64,000 nt of DNA from Martinezella rhizogenes (GTDB taxonomy: Bacteria > Pseudomonadota > Alphaproteobacteria > Rhizobiales > Rhizobiaceae), in NCBI GenBank assembly GCA_013322215.1, contig JAAMEZ010000058.1:951996-1015995 (forward strand), read 5' to 3'. Below, one piece after another: positions 42,193-51,999 of the stretch. The notes below the pieces were generated by a model that worked only from the letters and a program-made list of their open reading frames with translations, ran no database searches and had not been told where the DNA came from. Position 1 is the first letter of the stretch, and the number at the start of each line of letters is the position of its first letter. The position numbers and the translations under genes were made by a program.

Positions 42193-42954
42193 CTATTGTG
42201 AGGGTGCGTCCGGATGGCGCTTGCGCCACCAGGATATCGCCACGATTGCCGCCAGCGCCACTGCCAACCCATACCATGTCACCGCATATTGCAGGTGATT
42301 GTTCGGCAGATCGATGATGGTAACACCGCCAATGGGCAGGCCTGCCGGATTGGGCGTCTTGTCGGCATCGATGAAGAACGGCAGCACCTTGTCCTTCGGC
42401 AGGCCGACACTGGACGCCATGACATCCAGATCCTTCCAGAAGAAGATGTTCTTGCCAAGATCATTGTCCGGCATGCCGTCGGGCCGCTCGGTAAGTTTGG
42501 CGCGGGCAAGGCCGATAACGGTCTGTTCGCCGGTCAATTCACCCTGCTTGCGTTTTTCAGGCTCCTTGGCCTCGGTAGGTACGAAGCCTCTGTTGACGAA
42601 GACGTAGCGGCCATCGTCCAGCTGCAAAGGCGTATAGATGTGATAGCCGGGATCGCCGTCATAGGTAGCGAGGAAATGCCGCTCCTTATCATTGAGGTAG
42701 TGGCCGGTCGCCGTCACGACGCGATATTCGATGTCGCCGCCGGATGTCGCCATCGTCTCGATCGCCGACAAAGGTACGGCGGGTGCGTCCTTGCGAGCGG
42801 CGATGTCGGCCAGCAGCCCTTCTTTCCACTGCAATCGCTCCACCTGCCAGGTGCCAAGCCCGAGCAGGATGACCAGCGCAGCGAGAAGAAGCAGTGCCTT
42901 GCCTATCTGCCACAAGAGATTGGCGCGGCGCACGGGCACTGCGGACTCAGTCAC
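42193..42954 (-). CDS. SURF1 family oxidase assembly protein
   Basis: About 253 residues from GTG 42954 (VTESAVPVRRANLLW); an ATG at 42978 would lengthen the overlap with DUF983. SURF1 proteins help insert heme a into subunit I of aa3 oxidase. There is one N-terminal helix (ALLLLAALVILLGLGTWQ) and one C-terminal helix (YGLAVALAAIVAISWW), with the conserved GTWQVERLQWK and VNRGFVP in the intermembrane-type loop. The position next to the cta genes fits. Its end lies near a RIME-like repeat before ispH. Confidence 0.92.
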   Translation of the reverse strand: MTESAVPVRRANLLWQIGKALLLLAALVILLGLGTWQVERLQWKEGLLADIAARKDAPAVPLSAIETMATSGGDIEYRVVTATGHYLNDKERHFLATYDGDPGYHIYTPLQLDDGRYVFVNRGFVPTEAKEPEKRKQGELTGEQTVIGLARAKLTERPDGMPDNDLGKNIFFWKDLDVMASSVGLPKDKVLPFFIDADKTPNPAGLPIGGVTIIDLPNNHLQYAVTWYGLAVALAAIVAISWWRKRHPDAPSQ

Positions 42955-43390
42955 GGTGGACACGCCCTTCGCTGGCATTGTTGCGATACTGGAGCGCGAT
43001 CAGGATGCCCTTGCACCAGCGCAGGGATAAAAGCGATAGGATGATCGTCAACGGCGCGAACAGCACTATGTAGACCCACACCGGCGGCGCATAATTGATC
43101 TGCATCCACAAGACCGAGCCGATGACGATGAAGCCGACGATCAAGATCACGAAGACAGCCGGGCCGTCACCGGCATCCGCAAAGGCATAGTCGAGATCGC
43201 AAGCGGCACAGCGCGGCTTCAGCGACAATAATCCGTTGAAGAGCTTGCCTTGGCCGCAACGGGGGCAACATCCCTGTATACCGACCTTGAACGGATCAAC
43301 GGGCGCAAAGAGAGCGCTGTCGCTATGGGATGCCTCTTCCGGCGTCTTGTCTTGCTCTGAGGTCAAAGTTCTATCTCGATCGGCTACCAT
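42947..43390 (-). CDS. DUF983 membrane protein (cox-linked)
   Basis: 147 residues. The N-terminus carries two Cys pairs typical of DUF983: GCCPRCGQGKLF and CAACDLDYAFADAGDG; two or three membrane helices follow (AVFVILIVGFIVIGSVLWMQI, VYIVLFAPLTIILSLLSLRWC). The family is nearly always found beside SURF1 and cox genes in alphaproteobacteria; a zinc-ribbon-like role in oxidase assembly is inference. The stop overlaps the SURF1 start region, so translation is coupled. Confidence 0.85.
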   Translation of the reverse strand: MVADRDRTLTSEQDKTPEEASHSDSALFAPVDPFKVGIQGCCPRCGQGKLFNGLLSLKPRCAACDLDYAFADAGDGPAVFVILIVGFIVIGSVLWMQINYAPPVWVYIVLFAPLTIILSLLSLRWCKGILIALQYRNNASEGRVHRD

Positions 43391-43515
43391 TGCGGGCGAT
43401 CATGTGAATCCCGCCCCCTATCATTATAACTAGCCGCGATGCGCGCATCCGTCCAATCGAAAAGCTCCCAAGCCCTCCCCATCAGCCTGAAAAACATGCG
43501 AAAAGGATTGAATTC

Positions 43516-44166
43516 ATGGCATTCAGCGAAGGCTCGCCACCCGGCCAGATCGTCATTCTCAACGGTGCGCCGCGATCCGGAAAAAGCAGCATCGTCGAGG
43601 CGATACAGGCTGATTTCGAGGGCGTGTGGGTCAATCTCGGTGTCGACGCCTATGTGCGACACATCACGCCCGAACGCTATCGTCCGGGCATCGGTCTACG
43701 CCCCGGCGGCGAGCGGCCTGGCCTCGAACCGCTGGTTCCGCGCTTTTATGCCGCACTCTATGCTTCGATCGCCGCACATAGCCGTATGGGACTGAACGTG
43801 GTCGCCGAATTCGGCCATCACGACGCCTATTCGCAATCGCTCGGCATCCTGGCCGATTGTGCCCGGTTGCTTGCAGGGCTGCCCGTTTTGTTCGTCGGCG
43901 TGCGCTGTCCCCTCGATGTTGTGATGCAGCGGCGATTGGCGGAAGGACCGGAAAGACAAGGCACCTATGTTGCAGTCGGAGCGGATATGCCTGTCCCGGC
44001 GCCGGTCATTGCCTGGCAGGAGCATGTGCACCGGCCGGGCATCTACGATCTGGAGGTCGATACATCAGTAAAGAGCTCTAAGGCCTGTGCCGAAGAAATC
44101 CGACAATTGCTTGCCAGAGGCCTGCCTCGTCCGACTGCATTCGAGAGAATTGCCTCAGGGGATTGA
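43516..44166 (+). CDS. Chloramphenicol-phosphotransferase-like (CPT) kinase
   Basis: 216 residues. The P-loop is GAPRSGKSS (about 17-25) in VILNGAPRSGKSSIVEAIQ, as in the CPT family; other family traits are the VNLGVDAY and NVVAEFGHHD motifs and the LFVGVRCPLDVVMQRRLAEGPERQGTYV lid segment. Streptomyces CPT phosphorylates chloramphenicol, but most CPT-like proteins have unknown targets; resistance is not implied. It is encoded against the direction of the surrounding oxidase genes, between ctaE and DUF983. Confidence 0.8.
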   Translation: MAFSEGSPPGQIVILNGAPRSGKSSIVEAIQADFEGVWVNLGVDAYVRHITPERYRPGIGLRPGGERPGLEPLVPRFYAALYASIAAHSRMGLNVVAEFGHHDAYSQSLGILADCARLLAGLPVLFVGVRCPLDVVMQRRLAEGPERQGTYVAVGADMPVPAPVIAWQEHVHRPGIYDLEVDTSVKSSKACAEEIRQLLARGLPRPTAFERIASGD

Positions 44167-44175
44167 AGAAACAAA

Positions 44176-44211
44176 ATAAAAGGCGGACGCCAAGCGCCCG
44201 CCTTTTATTTT
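44176..44211. terminator. Bidirectional terminator between the CPT-like gene and ctaE
   Basis: A 15-bp stem with one mismatch (44176-44190 with 44194-44208) and a 3-base loop, followed by TTTCC; A-rich on the left, so it works both ways. It ends the cta operon after ctaE. Confidence 0.88.
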
Positions 44212-44228
44212 CCAGAGATCGATGCCGA

Positions 44229-45107
44229 TCAACCGGCCGCGACCGGCGCACCCCAGCTGCCCCAGATGTAGATGCAGAAGAACAGGAACAGCCAGACGAC
44301 GTCGACGAAGTGCCAGTACCAGGCGGCCGCTTCGAAGCCGAAATGCTGCTTCGGCGTGAAATCACCGCGGATGGCGCGAACCAGGCAAACCAGCAGGAAG
44401 ATCGTACCGATCAGGACGTGGAAGCCATGGAAGCCGGTCGCCATGAAGAAGGTCGCACCATAGATCGAGTTCTTGAACTCGAAGGGTGCATGCGCGTACT
44501 CATAGGCCTGGACGCAGGAGAACAGCGCGCCGAGGAGAACCGTCAGCGTCAGACCCTGGATCAGCCCCTTGCGGTCACCATGCAGTAGCGCATGGTGCGC
44601 CCAGGTGACTGTAGTGCCCGATAAAAGCAGGATGATGGTGTTGTAGATCGGCAGGTGCCAGGGGTCGAGGACCTCAAGGCCCTTCGGCGGGAACTGGCCG
44701 CCAAGGAAAGCCGTGCGCGATGCCTGGATCGCCTCGTTCGGGAACAGGCTGACATCGAAATAGGCCCAGAACCAGGCGACGAAGAACATCACCTCGGAGG
44801 CAATGAACATGATCATGCCATAGCGCAAATGCAGCGAGACGACCCGGGTATGCGCACCCTCATGCGCTTCCTTGATCGTATCGGCCCACCAGCCGTACAT
44901 GACGTAGAGGATCACGGCCAGACCGATGAAGAACAGCCAAGGCTGCGCGAAATTGATCCCGAACAGATGCACCGCGCCGCCGTTCAGGTAGCGCATGAAG
45001 CAGACACCGCCGAAGGTGATCACGAAGGCCCCAAAGGCCGCAATGATCGGCCACGGGCTGGGGTCGATAATGTGATAGTCGTGTTTTCTCTGATGCGCCT
45101 CGGCCAT
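44229..45107 (-). CDS. ctaE: Cytochrome c oxidase subunit III
   Basis: 292 residues from ATG 45107 (MAEAHQRKHDYHIIDPSPWPI), the family start; a frame from 45170 overlaps ctaG but is less likely because of the hairpin at 45141-45161. Seven membrane helices are visible. Signature stretches are FIASEVMFFVAWFWAYFD (conserved Glu), HHALLHGDRKG and FFMATGFHGFHVLIGTIFL...HFGFEAAAWYWHFVDVVWLFLF. It is part of the aa3 oxidase in the inner membrane, last of the six-gene run. Confidence 0.97.
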   Translation of the reverse strand: MAEAHQRKHDYHIIDPSPWPIIAAFGAFVITFGGVCFMRYLNGGAVHLFGINFAQPWLFFIGLAVILYVMYGWWADTIKEAHEGAHTRVVSLHLRYGMIMFIASEVMFFVAWFWAYFDVSLFPNEAIQASRTAFLGGQFPPKGLEVLDPWHLPIYNTIILLLSGTTVTWAHHALLHGDRKGLIQGLTLTVLLGALFSCVQAYEYAHAPFEFKNSIYGATFFMATGFHGFHVLIGTIFLLVCLVRAIRGDFTPKQHFGFEAAAWYWHFVDVVWLFLFFCIYIWGSWGAPVAAG

Positions 45108-45140
45108 ATCAGCAATCCCCGAATAACTTTTTCCCATATT

Positions 45141-45161
45141 GCTTTCGGTCAAACCGAAAGC
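45141..45161 (-). promoter_or_regulatory. Intercistronic hairpin between ctaG and ctaE
   Basis: A perfect 9-bp stem (GCTTTCGGT/ACCGAAAGC) with a 3-base loop, 34 bases upstream of the ctaE ATG. No strong T-run follows it in the minus direction. It could stabilise or partly terminate the transcript. Confidence 0.6.
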
Positions 45162-45169
45162 ACTCTCCA

Positions 45170-45781
45170 TCAAAGCTTTTTTTCCACCGGCTGCACTGCG
45201 GCGTCGTTGGATGCCACGGGCTTTGCGCCTTCCCGTGGGTAGTATGTATAGGACAATGTCAGCGCATTGATCGTCTTGGTTTCCGGAGCCTTGGCGATCT
45301 CAGGATCGACATAGAAAACCACCGACATCTCGCGCTTTTCACCGGGCGCGAGATCGGTCTCGTTGAAGCAGAAGCACTGGACCTTGTTGAAATAAACCCC
45401 GGCCTCCAGCGGCGTGACATTGAAGATCGCCTGGCCGCGCTCCATCTTATCCGACTTGTTTTCGATCTGGAATTTCACCTCGACCGTCTCGCCGATCTTC
45501 GGGCTCACCGATGCCTGCAGCGGCTTGAAATCCCATGGCAGGCCGGGCGCGACATTGGCATCGAAGGAAACCTGGATCGGCTTGTCGAGAATGACGTTCG
45601 ACACCTGCTCGACGCGCTGCGTGGTGCCGTTATAGCCCGTCACCTGGCAGAACATGCGATAGAGCGGCACGGCGGCGGCGCACATGGCGCTCATGCCGAC
45701 GACGAAGCTCAGGCACATGGCAACAACGAGCCCGTTGTTACGGCCGCCGCTTCTCGTGCTCTTTGTCACCTCCCCCTCCAT
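45170..45781 (-). CDS. ctaG: Cytochrome c oxidase assembly protein CtaG (Cox11)
   Basis: 203 residues. One N-terminal membrane helix (GLVVAMCLSFVVGMSAMCAAAVPLYRMFCQVTGYNG) anchors a periplasmic Cox11 domain; the copper ligands are in VQCFCFNETDLAPGEK (Cys-x-Cys). It delivers copper to the CuB site of subunit I. The start is 9 bases after the coxF stop, consistent with one operon ctaCDB-coxF-ctaG-ctaE. Confidence 0.96.
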   Translation of the reverse strand: MEGEVTKSTRSGGRNNGLVVAMCLSFVVGMSAMCAAAVPLYRMFCQVTGYNGTTQRVEQVSNVILDKPIQVSFDANVAPGLPWDFKPLQASVSPKIGETVEVKFQIENKSDKMERGQAIFNVTPLEAGVYFNKVQCFCFNETDLAPGEKREMSVVFYVDPEIAKAPETKTINALTLSYTYYPREGAKPVASNDAAVQPVEKKL

Positions 45782-45790
45782 AACGCCTCC

Positions 45791-45931
45791 TCAAACGTGT
45801 CCGGAACCGACCTTGATGATGGTGATCGCGTAGAAAAGCACCACCAGACCGGCAAGTACGAGGCCGAGTGCGATGTTGCGCCCTCGCCGCGATTTCTTCT
45901 GCGCGTCTGTCAGCTTGACGAGTTCGATCAT
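45791..45931 (-). CDS. coxF: CoxF, small oxidase-operon membrane protein
   Basis: 46 residues from ATG 45931, overlapping the ctaB stop by ATGA (45928-45931). Sequence: a short basic N-terminus (MIELVKLTDAQKKSRRGRN), then one membrane helix (IALGLVLAGLVVLFYAITII) and KVGSGHV. Small CoxF proteins occupy exactly this place between ctaB and ctaG in alphaproteobacteria; function is unclear, probably assembly. Confidence 0.85.
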   Translation of the reverse strand: MIELVKLTDAQKKSRRGRNIALGLVLAGLVVLFYAITIIKVGSGHV

Positions 45932-46887
45932 AGCCAGCCCCCAGCACCGCCAGACATCAGCACGGTAACGAGCCGGTCGATCAGCAGCGCGGAAAAGATC
46001 GCAAAAAGATAGAAAATGGAAAAGCCGAAGAGCTTCTTTGCCGGCACCATCTTCACGTCGCCATCGGCCATGCGCCAGACGGCGATGGAACAGTGCACGA
46101 AGATTGCACCGAGCACCGCGGCAACGACGCCATAGCCAAAGCTCGCAAAGCCCATGAAAGCCGGTACGACGCCGACAATGGCGGTGAGCACCGCATAGAC
46201 GACAATCTGATTCTTCGTCGTCGGAATGCCCGAGACATTCGGCAGCATCGGCACGTCGACGGCCTCGTAATCCCCCATCTTGAAGAGCGCCAGTGCCCAG
46301 AAGTGGGCCGGCGTCCAGAGGAAGATGATGAGGAAGAGCACGATGCTTTCGACCGGCACGCTGCCGGTCACGCAAGCCCAGCCGATGACGGGCGGGAACG
46401 CGCCGGCTGCGCCGCCGATGACGATGTTCTGCGGCGTCGAACGCTTCAGCCACATCGTGTAGACGACGGCATAGAAGAAAATGGTGAAGGCGAGAATGCC
46501 GGCGGAAAGCCAGTTGATCGCTAGACCGAGGATCGTCACCGAGAAGCCCGACAGTACCAGGCCGAAGGCCAAGGCTTCCGATGGATTGATGCGGCCCGAC
46601 GGTATCGGCCGACGTGCGGTGCGGGTCATCACGGCGTCGATATCGGCGTCATACCACATGTTCAAGGCGCCGGATGCGCCGGCGCCGACGGCGATGCAGA
46701 GGATTGCGATGAAACCGAGAACCGGATTGATGTGACCGGGCGCCAGCACGAGACCAGTGAAGGCGGTGAAAACAACAAGCGACATCACGCGCGGCTTCAG
46801 AAGCTCGAAATAATCGCGCGCACCCGCTTCCGACAGGCCGGTTTCGGCTTGCTTCGCGAGTGCTTCGTGATTGTCGATGACCGTCAT
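45928..46887 (-). CDS. ctaB: Protoheme IX farnesyltransferase (heme O synthase)
   Basis: 319 residues from ATG 46887 (GGAAGA upstream); the TTG at 46899 is less likely. UbiA-type prenyltransferase with about nine helices; the Asp-rich motif is NMWYDADIDAVMTRTARRPIPSG and the second Asp-rich region sits in GDYEAVDVPMLPNVSG. It makes heme O from protoheme and farnesyl diphosphate for the oxidase. It is separated from ctaD by a hairpin (46912-46938) and coupled to coxF. Confidence 0.97.
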   Translation of the reverse strand: MTVIDNHEALAKQAETGLSEAGARDYFELLKPRVMSLVVFTAFTGLVLAPGHINPVLGFIAILCIAVGAGASGALNMWYDADIDAVMTRTARRPIPSGRINPSEALAFGLVLSGFSVTILGLAINWLSAGILAFTIFFYAVVYTMWLKRSTPQNIVIGGAAGAFPPVIGWACVTGSVPVESIVLFLIIFLWTPAHFWALALFKMGDYEAVDVPMLPNVSGIPTTKNQIVVYAVLTAIVGVVPAFMGFASFGYGVVAAVLGAIFVHCSIAVWRMADGDVKMVPAKKLFGFSIFYLFAIFSALLIDRLVTVLMSGGAGGWL

Positions 46888-46911
46888 GCTTTCTTCCAAT
46901 TATCCGTTGAG

Positions 46912-46938
46912 CCGGACGCCGCTTATCACGGCGTCCGG
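46912..46938 (-). promoter_or_regulatory. Intercistronic hairpin between ctaD and ctaB
   Basis: A perfect 10-bp stem CCGGACGCCG/CGGCGTCCGG with a 7-base loop, 8 bases after the ctaD stop and 25 before the ctaB ATG. There is no T-run, so mRNA protection or attenuation is more likely than full termination. Confidence 0.65.
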
Positions 46939-46945
46939 AAATGAG

Positions 46946-48640
46946 CTACTTGATGCGCGGCAGCTCTTCCCACTGATGGTGGGGCGGCGGCGACGACAGC
47001 TGCCACTCGAGCGTGGTTGCGCCATCGCCCCAGGGATTATCGCCTGCAACGCGCTTCTTCATGAATGCATCTATAACGCCCCAGAAGAAGAAGCAAAGGC
47101 CCACGGCTGCGACATAGGAGCCGATGGAGGAGACGAAGTTCCAGCCGGCATAGGCGTCCGGATAGTCGATGTAGCGGCGTGGCATGCCCGCGCGGCCCAG
47201 GAAGTGCTGCGGGAAGAACACCATGTTCACACCGACGAAGGTGATCCAGAAATGCAAGTTGCCGATCCGCTCATTGTACATGTAGCCGGTCATCTTCGGG
47301 AACCAGTAGTACCAGGCGGCGAAGATGGCGAAGACAGCGCCGAGCGACAGAACATAGTGGAAGTGTGCCACAACGAAGTAGGTTGCATGCAGTTCGCGGT
47401 CGAGGCCGGCATTGGCGAGCTGAACGCCGGTGACGCCACCGAGCGTGAACAGGAAGATGAAGCCAAGCGCCCAGATCATCGGCGTGCGGAACTGGATCGA
47501 ACCGCCCCACATCGTCGCAATCCACGAGAAGACTTTGACGCCCGTCGGAACCGCGATGACCATCGTTGCGAAGACGAAGTAGCGCTGCGTGTCGAGCGAC
47601 AGGCCGGTCACGTACATGTGGTGAGCCCAGACGACGAAGCCGACGGCGCCGATCGCGACCATGGCATAGGCCATGCCGAGATAGCCGAAAATCGGCTTGC
47701 GCGAAAAGGTCGAGATGATGTGGCTGATCATGCCGAAGCCGGGCAGGATCAGGATGTAAACTTCCGGGTGGCCGAAGAACCAGAAGAGGTGCTGATAGAG
47801 CAGCGGGTCACCGCCGCCTTCCGGCGCGAAGAAAGTCGTGCCGAAGTTGCGGTCCGTCAGAACCATGGTGATGGCGCCGGCGAGAACCGGGAGCGACAGG
47901 AGCAGCAGGAATGCGGTGATCAGAACCGACCAGGCAAACAGCGGCATCTTGTGTAGCGTCATGCCCGGAGCGCGCATGTTCAGGATCGTGGTGATGAAAT
48001 TGATCGCACCGAGGATCGACGAGGCACCCGCGATATGCAGTGCGAAGATGACCAGATCGATCGCCGGGCCGGGATGGCCGACCGTGCCTGACAAGGGCAC
48101 ATACATCGTCCAGCCGCCGCCCGCGCCATAGGCACCTGCCGGACCTTCGACGAACATCGAAAGGATGAGCAGCAGGAAGGCCGGAACGAGAAGCCAGAAC
48201 GAAATGTTATTGAGGCGCGGGAAGGCCATGTCCGGTGCGCCGATCATGATCGGCACCATCCAGTTGGCGAAACCGCCGATCATCGCCGGCATGACCATGA
48301 AGAAGATCATGATCAGCGCGTGGGCGGTGACGAAGACGTTATACATCTGCTTGCCACCATCGATGGCGGCATCACCGGAATAGCCATAAACCATCGACGC
48401 CAGACCGCTGAAGATCTGGATGCCGGGCTCCTGCAATTCCATGCGGATGGCGACCGACAGGAGGAAGCCGATCACGCCCGCAAAGATCGCGAAGATCAGA
48501 TAGAGCGTGCCGATGTCCTTGTGATTCGTCGAGAACAGCCAGCGATTGGCGAAGCTTTGCTTGTGTGCGTGATGATCGTCATGCGCGTGAGCGTCGTGAA
48601 GATCATGCGAGTGATCGTCGTGTGCCGTGGATCCAGCCAT
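46946..48640 (-). CDS. ctaD: Cytochrome c oxidase subunit I (aa3 type)
   Basis: 564 residues, 12 helices. It holds heme a and the heme a3-CuB centre; the CuB ligands are visible in FGHPEVYILILPGFG and in WAHHMYVTG, and the heme ligands in TAHALIMIFFMVMPAMIGG and VAHFHYVLSLG. The His-rich cytosolic N-terminus (about 1-27, HDDHSHDLHDAHAHDDHHAHK) is striking. It is the second gene of the operon, 15 bases after ctaC. Confidence 0.98.
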   Translation of the reverse strand: MAGSTAHDDHSHDLHDAHAHDDHHAHKQSFANRWLFSTNHKDIGTLYLIFAIFAGVIGFLLSVAIRMELQEPGIQIFSGLASMVYGYSGDAAIDGGKQMYNVFVTAHALIMIFFMVMPAMIGGFANWMVPIMIGAPDMAFPRLNNISFWLLVPAFLLLILSMFVEGPAGAYGAGGGWTMYVPLSGTVGHPGPAIDLVIFALHIAGASSILGAINFITTILNMRAPGMTLHKMPLFAWSVLITAFLLLLSLPVLAGAITMVLTDRNFGTTFFAPEGGGDPLLYQHLFWFFGHPEVYILILPGFGMISHIISTFSRKPIFGYLGMAYAMVAIGAVGFVVWAHHMYVTGLSLDTQRYFVFATMVIAVPTGVKVFSWIATMWGGSIQFRTPMIWALGFIFLFTLGGVTGVQLANAGLDRELHATYFVVAHFHYVLSLGAVFAIFAAWYYWFPKMTGYMYNERIGNLHFWITFVGVNMVFFPQHFLGRAGMPRRYIDYPDAYAGWNFVSSIGSYVAAVGLCFFFWGVIDAFMKKRVAGDNPWGDGATTLEWQLSSPPPHHQWEELPRIK

Positions 48641-48655
48641 TGTTCCTATCCCCTC

Positions 48656-49546
48656 TTACTTCGCCGTGTTTTCGGCGACCTTGACGGTCGTCGGTTGGTC
48701 GACGGCGGCCATCAGAGCCTTGTTCGCCTTGCCGACATCGGTTGCCGCAGCGGCCAGCCACTGCTTGTACTGATCATCGGAGACGACGCGGATGGCGATC
48801 GGCATGAAAGAGTGATCCTTGCCACAAAGCTCGGAACACTGCCCGTAGTACAGGCCTTCTCGGTCGGCATTGAACCAGGTTTCGTTCAGGCGGCCCGGAA
48901 TGGCGTCGATCCTGACACCGAAGGCGGGCATGGCGAAGGAATGAATGACGTCGGTCGGCGCAGCGGTGACGAGGACGCGCACGTTCTTGCCGACAGGCAC
49001 GACCATTTCATTGTCGACGGCGAGAAGCCGCGGATATTTCGACTTGTCGTCCTTGCCGGCGGCAGTGCGGTCCTGCTCCTTCAGCATGAAGGAATCGAAG
49101 GCGACCGGCGTCGCGCCGCTGCCCTCATACTCATAATTCCACTGCCACTGCGTCGCCGTCGCCTTGACGGTGACGTCTATCTTCTCTGGGAACGTCAGCT
49201 GGTCGGTGAGAAGATTGAAGGAGGGAATGGCCAGGAAGAGAAGAATGAGGACCGGTCCGATGGTCCAGATGACCTCGATCAGCGTGTTATGGCTCGTCTT
49301 GGACGGAACCGGGTTCTTGGACGCCCGGAACTTGACCATGACCACCACAAGGAGGACCAGAACCAAAAGCGTGATCGGAATGATAAACCAAAGCGTGTAT
49401 GCCTCAAACCAGCGGATTTGATGCATGTTGCCGGTTGCCGCCTGCTGCATACCGGTTTCCCAAGGTCTCGGCTGATCGGCGTAGCCAGCTGTCGCAAAAA
49501 GCAGACAGATCATAGCCGCCAGAGCCGCGTAAGCTCTCTTAATCAC
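48656..49546 (-). CDS. ctaC: Cytochrome c oxidase subunit II
   Basis: 296 residues from GTG 49546, chosen for GAGGGAGAG upstream; the frame goes on to 49609 without support. The signal peptide is AYAALAAMICLLFATAGYA, then two helices (LWFIIPITLLVLVLLVVVMV, VIWTIGPVLILLFLAIPSF). The CuA domain is complete: HSF in DVIHSFAMPAFG and YGQCSELCGKDHSFMPI (Cys-x3-Cys-x3-His-x2-Met). It accepts electrons from cytochrome c and is first in the oxidase operon. Confidence 0.97.
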   Translation of the reverse strand: MIKRAYAALAAMICLLFATAGYADQPRPWETGMQQAATGNMHQIRWFEAYTLWFIIPITLLVLVLLVVVMVKFRASKNPVPSKTSHNTLIEVIWTIGPVLILLFLAIPSFNLLTDQLTFPEKIDVTVKATATQWQWNYEYEGSGATPVAFDSFMLKEQDRTAAGKDDKSKYPRLLAVDNEMVVPVGKNVRVLVTAAPTDVIHSFAMPAFGVRIDAIPGRLNETWFNADREGLYYGQCSELCGKDHSFMPIAIRVVSDDQYKQWLAAAATDVGKANKALMAAVDQPTTVKVAENTAK

Positions 49547-49883
49547 GATGTCTCTCCCTCCAGCGTTTGATCCCAGATCTTCCTCAAACGCAGTATCCCT
49601 ACAATCCATTGCGCTTCAAACCACAGTTTGGGGTGCTCCGCAACAACTCAAGACATTTGTTAGTGCGGCATTTTTGCGCGAATATCCCCCCATGCTTGTC
49701 CCGGACATGGCAAGCATTTCATCATCATACGAAAAATTGCATCGCGGTCCATGGCGCCGCCGGGACAAAATGGAGTAGACGTCGTATTTCCGCCGTAGTC
49801 GGTTGGAATCCAGCAGCCGGGGCTTTTCATTTGCCGGCCTGGGCTTCAACAATAGCGGCACTGATTCGAATCTAGAGGTTTCC
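49547..49883. other. Divergent promoter region between ctaC and ialB
   Basis: 337 bases with no gene I can support. It holds inverted repeats at 49565-49589 (GTTTGA/TCAAAC) and 49692-49717 (ATGCTTG/CAAGCAT), and a GATTCGAATC stretch at 49863-49872 with two overlapping GANTC sites, 11 bases before the ialB start. Confidence 0.6.
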
Positions 49884-50507
49884 ATGGGTTTTCGTTCCCT
49901 CGCCCGGCTTTTGCTTGTTACCGGCAGCGTCGCTGCCGCAGTCGCCGCGCCCGCATGGGCGCAACAGGCACAGCAGACTCAGCCGCCGGCGCAGCAGACC
50001 CAACAGTTGCAGCCCCAGCAGCAAGGCCAGCCGCAGCCGCATACGCAGCAGGTTCCGACGAGCCAGGTTCCACAACCGCCAGGTACGGTCCGTTCCAGCC
50101 ATGGCGCATGGTCCGTCGTCTGCGACAAGCCGGCCGGTGCGTCGACTGAGCAATGCGCGCTGATGCAGAACGTGATCGCCGAGGATCGTCCGGAAATCGG
50201 TCTTTCCGTCGTCGTGCTGAAGACTGCCGACCGCAAGTCCAAGATCCTGCGCGTTCTGGCGCCGCTCGGCGTGCTGCTGCCGAACGGTCTCGGCCTCAAT
50301 ATCGACGGCAAGGATATCGGCCGCGCCTATTTCGTGCGCTGCTTTTCCGATGGCTGCTACGCCGAAGTCGTGCTCGAAGACGAATTGCTGAAGACGCTGC
50401 GCAGCGGCGCCACGGCAACCTTCATCGTCTTCCAGTCGCCGGAAGAAGGCATCGGTATTCCGGTCGACTTGAAGGGCTTTGCGGAAGGCTATGACGCCCT
50501 TCCCTGA
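49884..50507 (+). CDS. Invasion-associated locus B (IalB) family secreted protein
   Basis: 207 residues from ATG 49884 (AGAGG upstream); the longer frame from 49803 is unsupported. The signal peptide is ARLLLVTGSVAAAVAAPAWA. A Gln/Pro-rich linker follows (about 27-70, QQAQQTQPPAQQ...). The IalB domain runs 70-205: HGAWSVVCDKPAGASTEQCALMQNV...FVRCFSDGCYAEVVLEDELL, with two Cys pairs. In Bartonella IalB aids red-cell invasion; in soil rhizobia its role is unknown, so the name should not be read as virulence. Confidence 0.88.
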   Translation: MGFRSLARLLLVTGSVAAAVAAPAWAQQAQQTQPPAQQTQQLQPQQQGQPQPHTQQVPTSQVPQPPGTVRSSHGAWSVVCDKPAGASTEQCALMQNVIAEDRPEIGLSVVVLKTADRKSKILRVLAPLGVLLPNGLGLNIDGKDIGRAYFVRCFSDGCYAEVVLEDELLKTLRSGATATFIVFQSPEEGIGIPVDLKGFAEGYDALP

Positions 50508-50571
50508 TCGGATGGGCCTTGCTCTTGCGCGGTGCGAAGCCTACATCGGCTCTGAACGGAGCACCTGAGCC

Positions 50572-51987
<1,416 letters not shown>

Positions 51988-51999
51988 CCGCCCCGCCCA

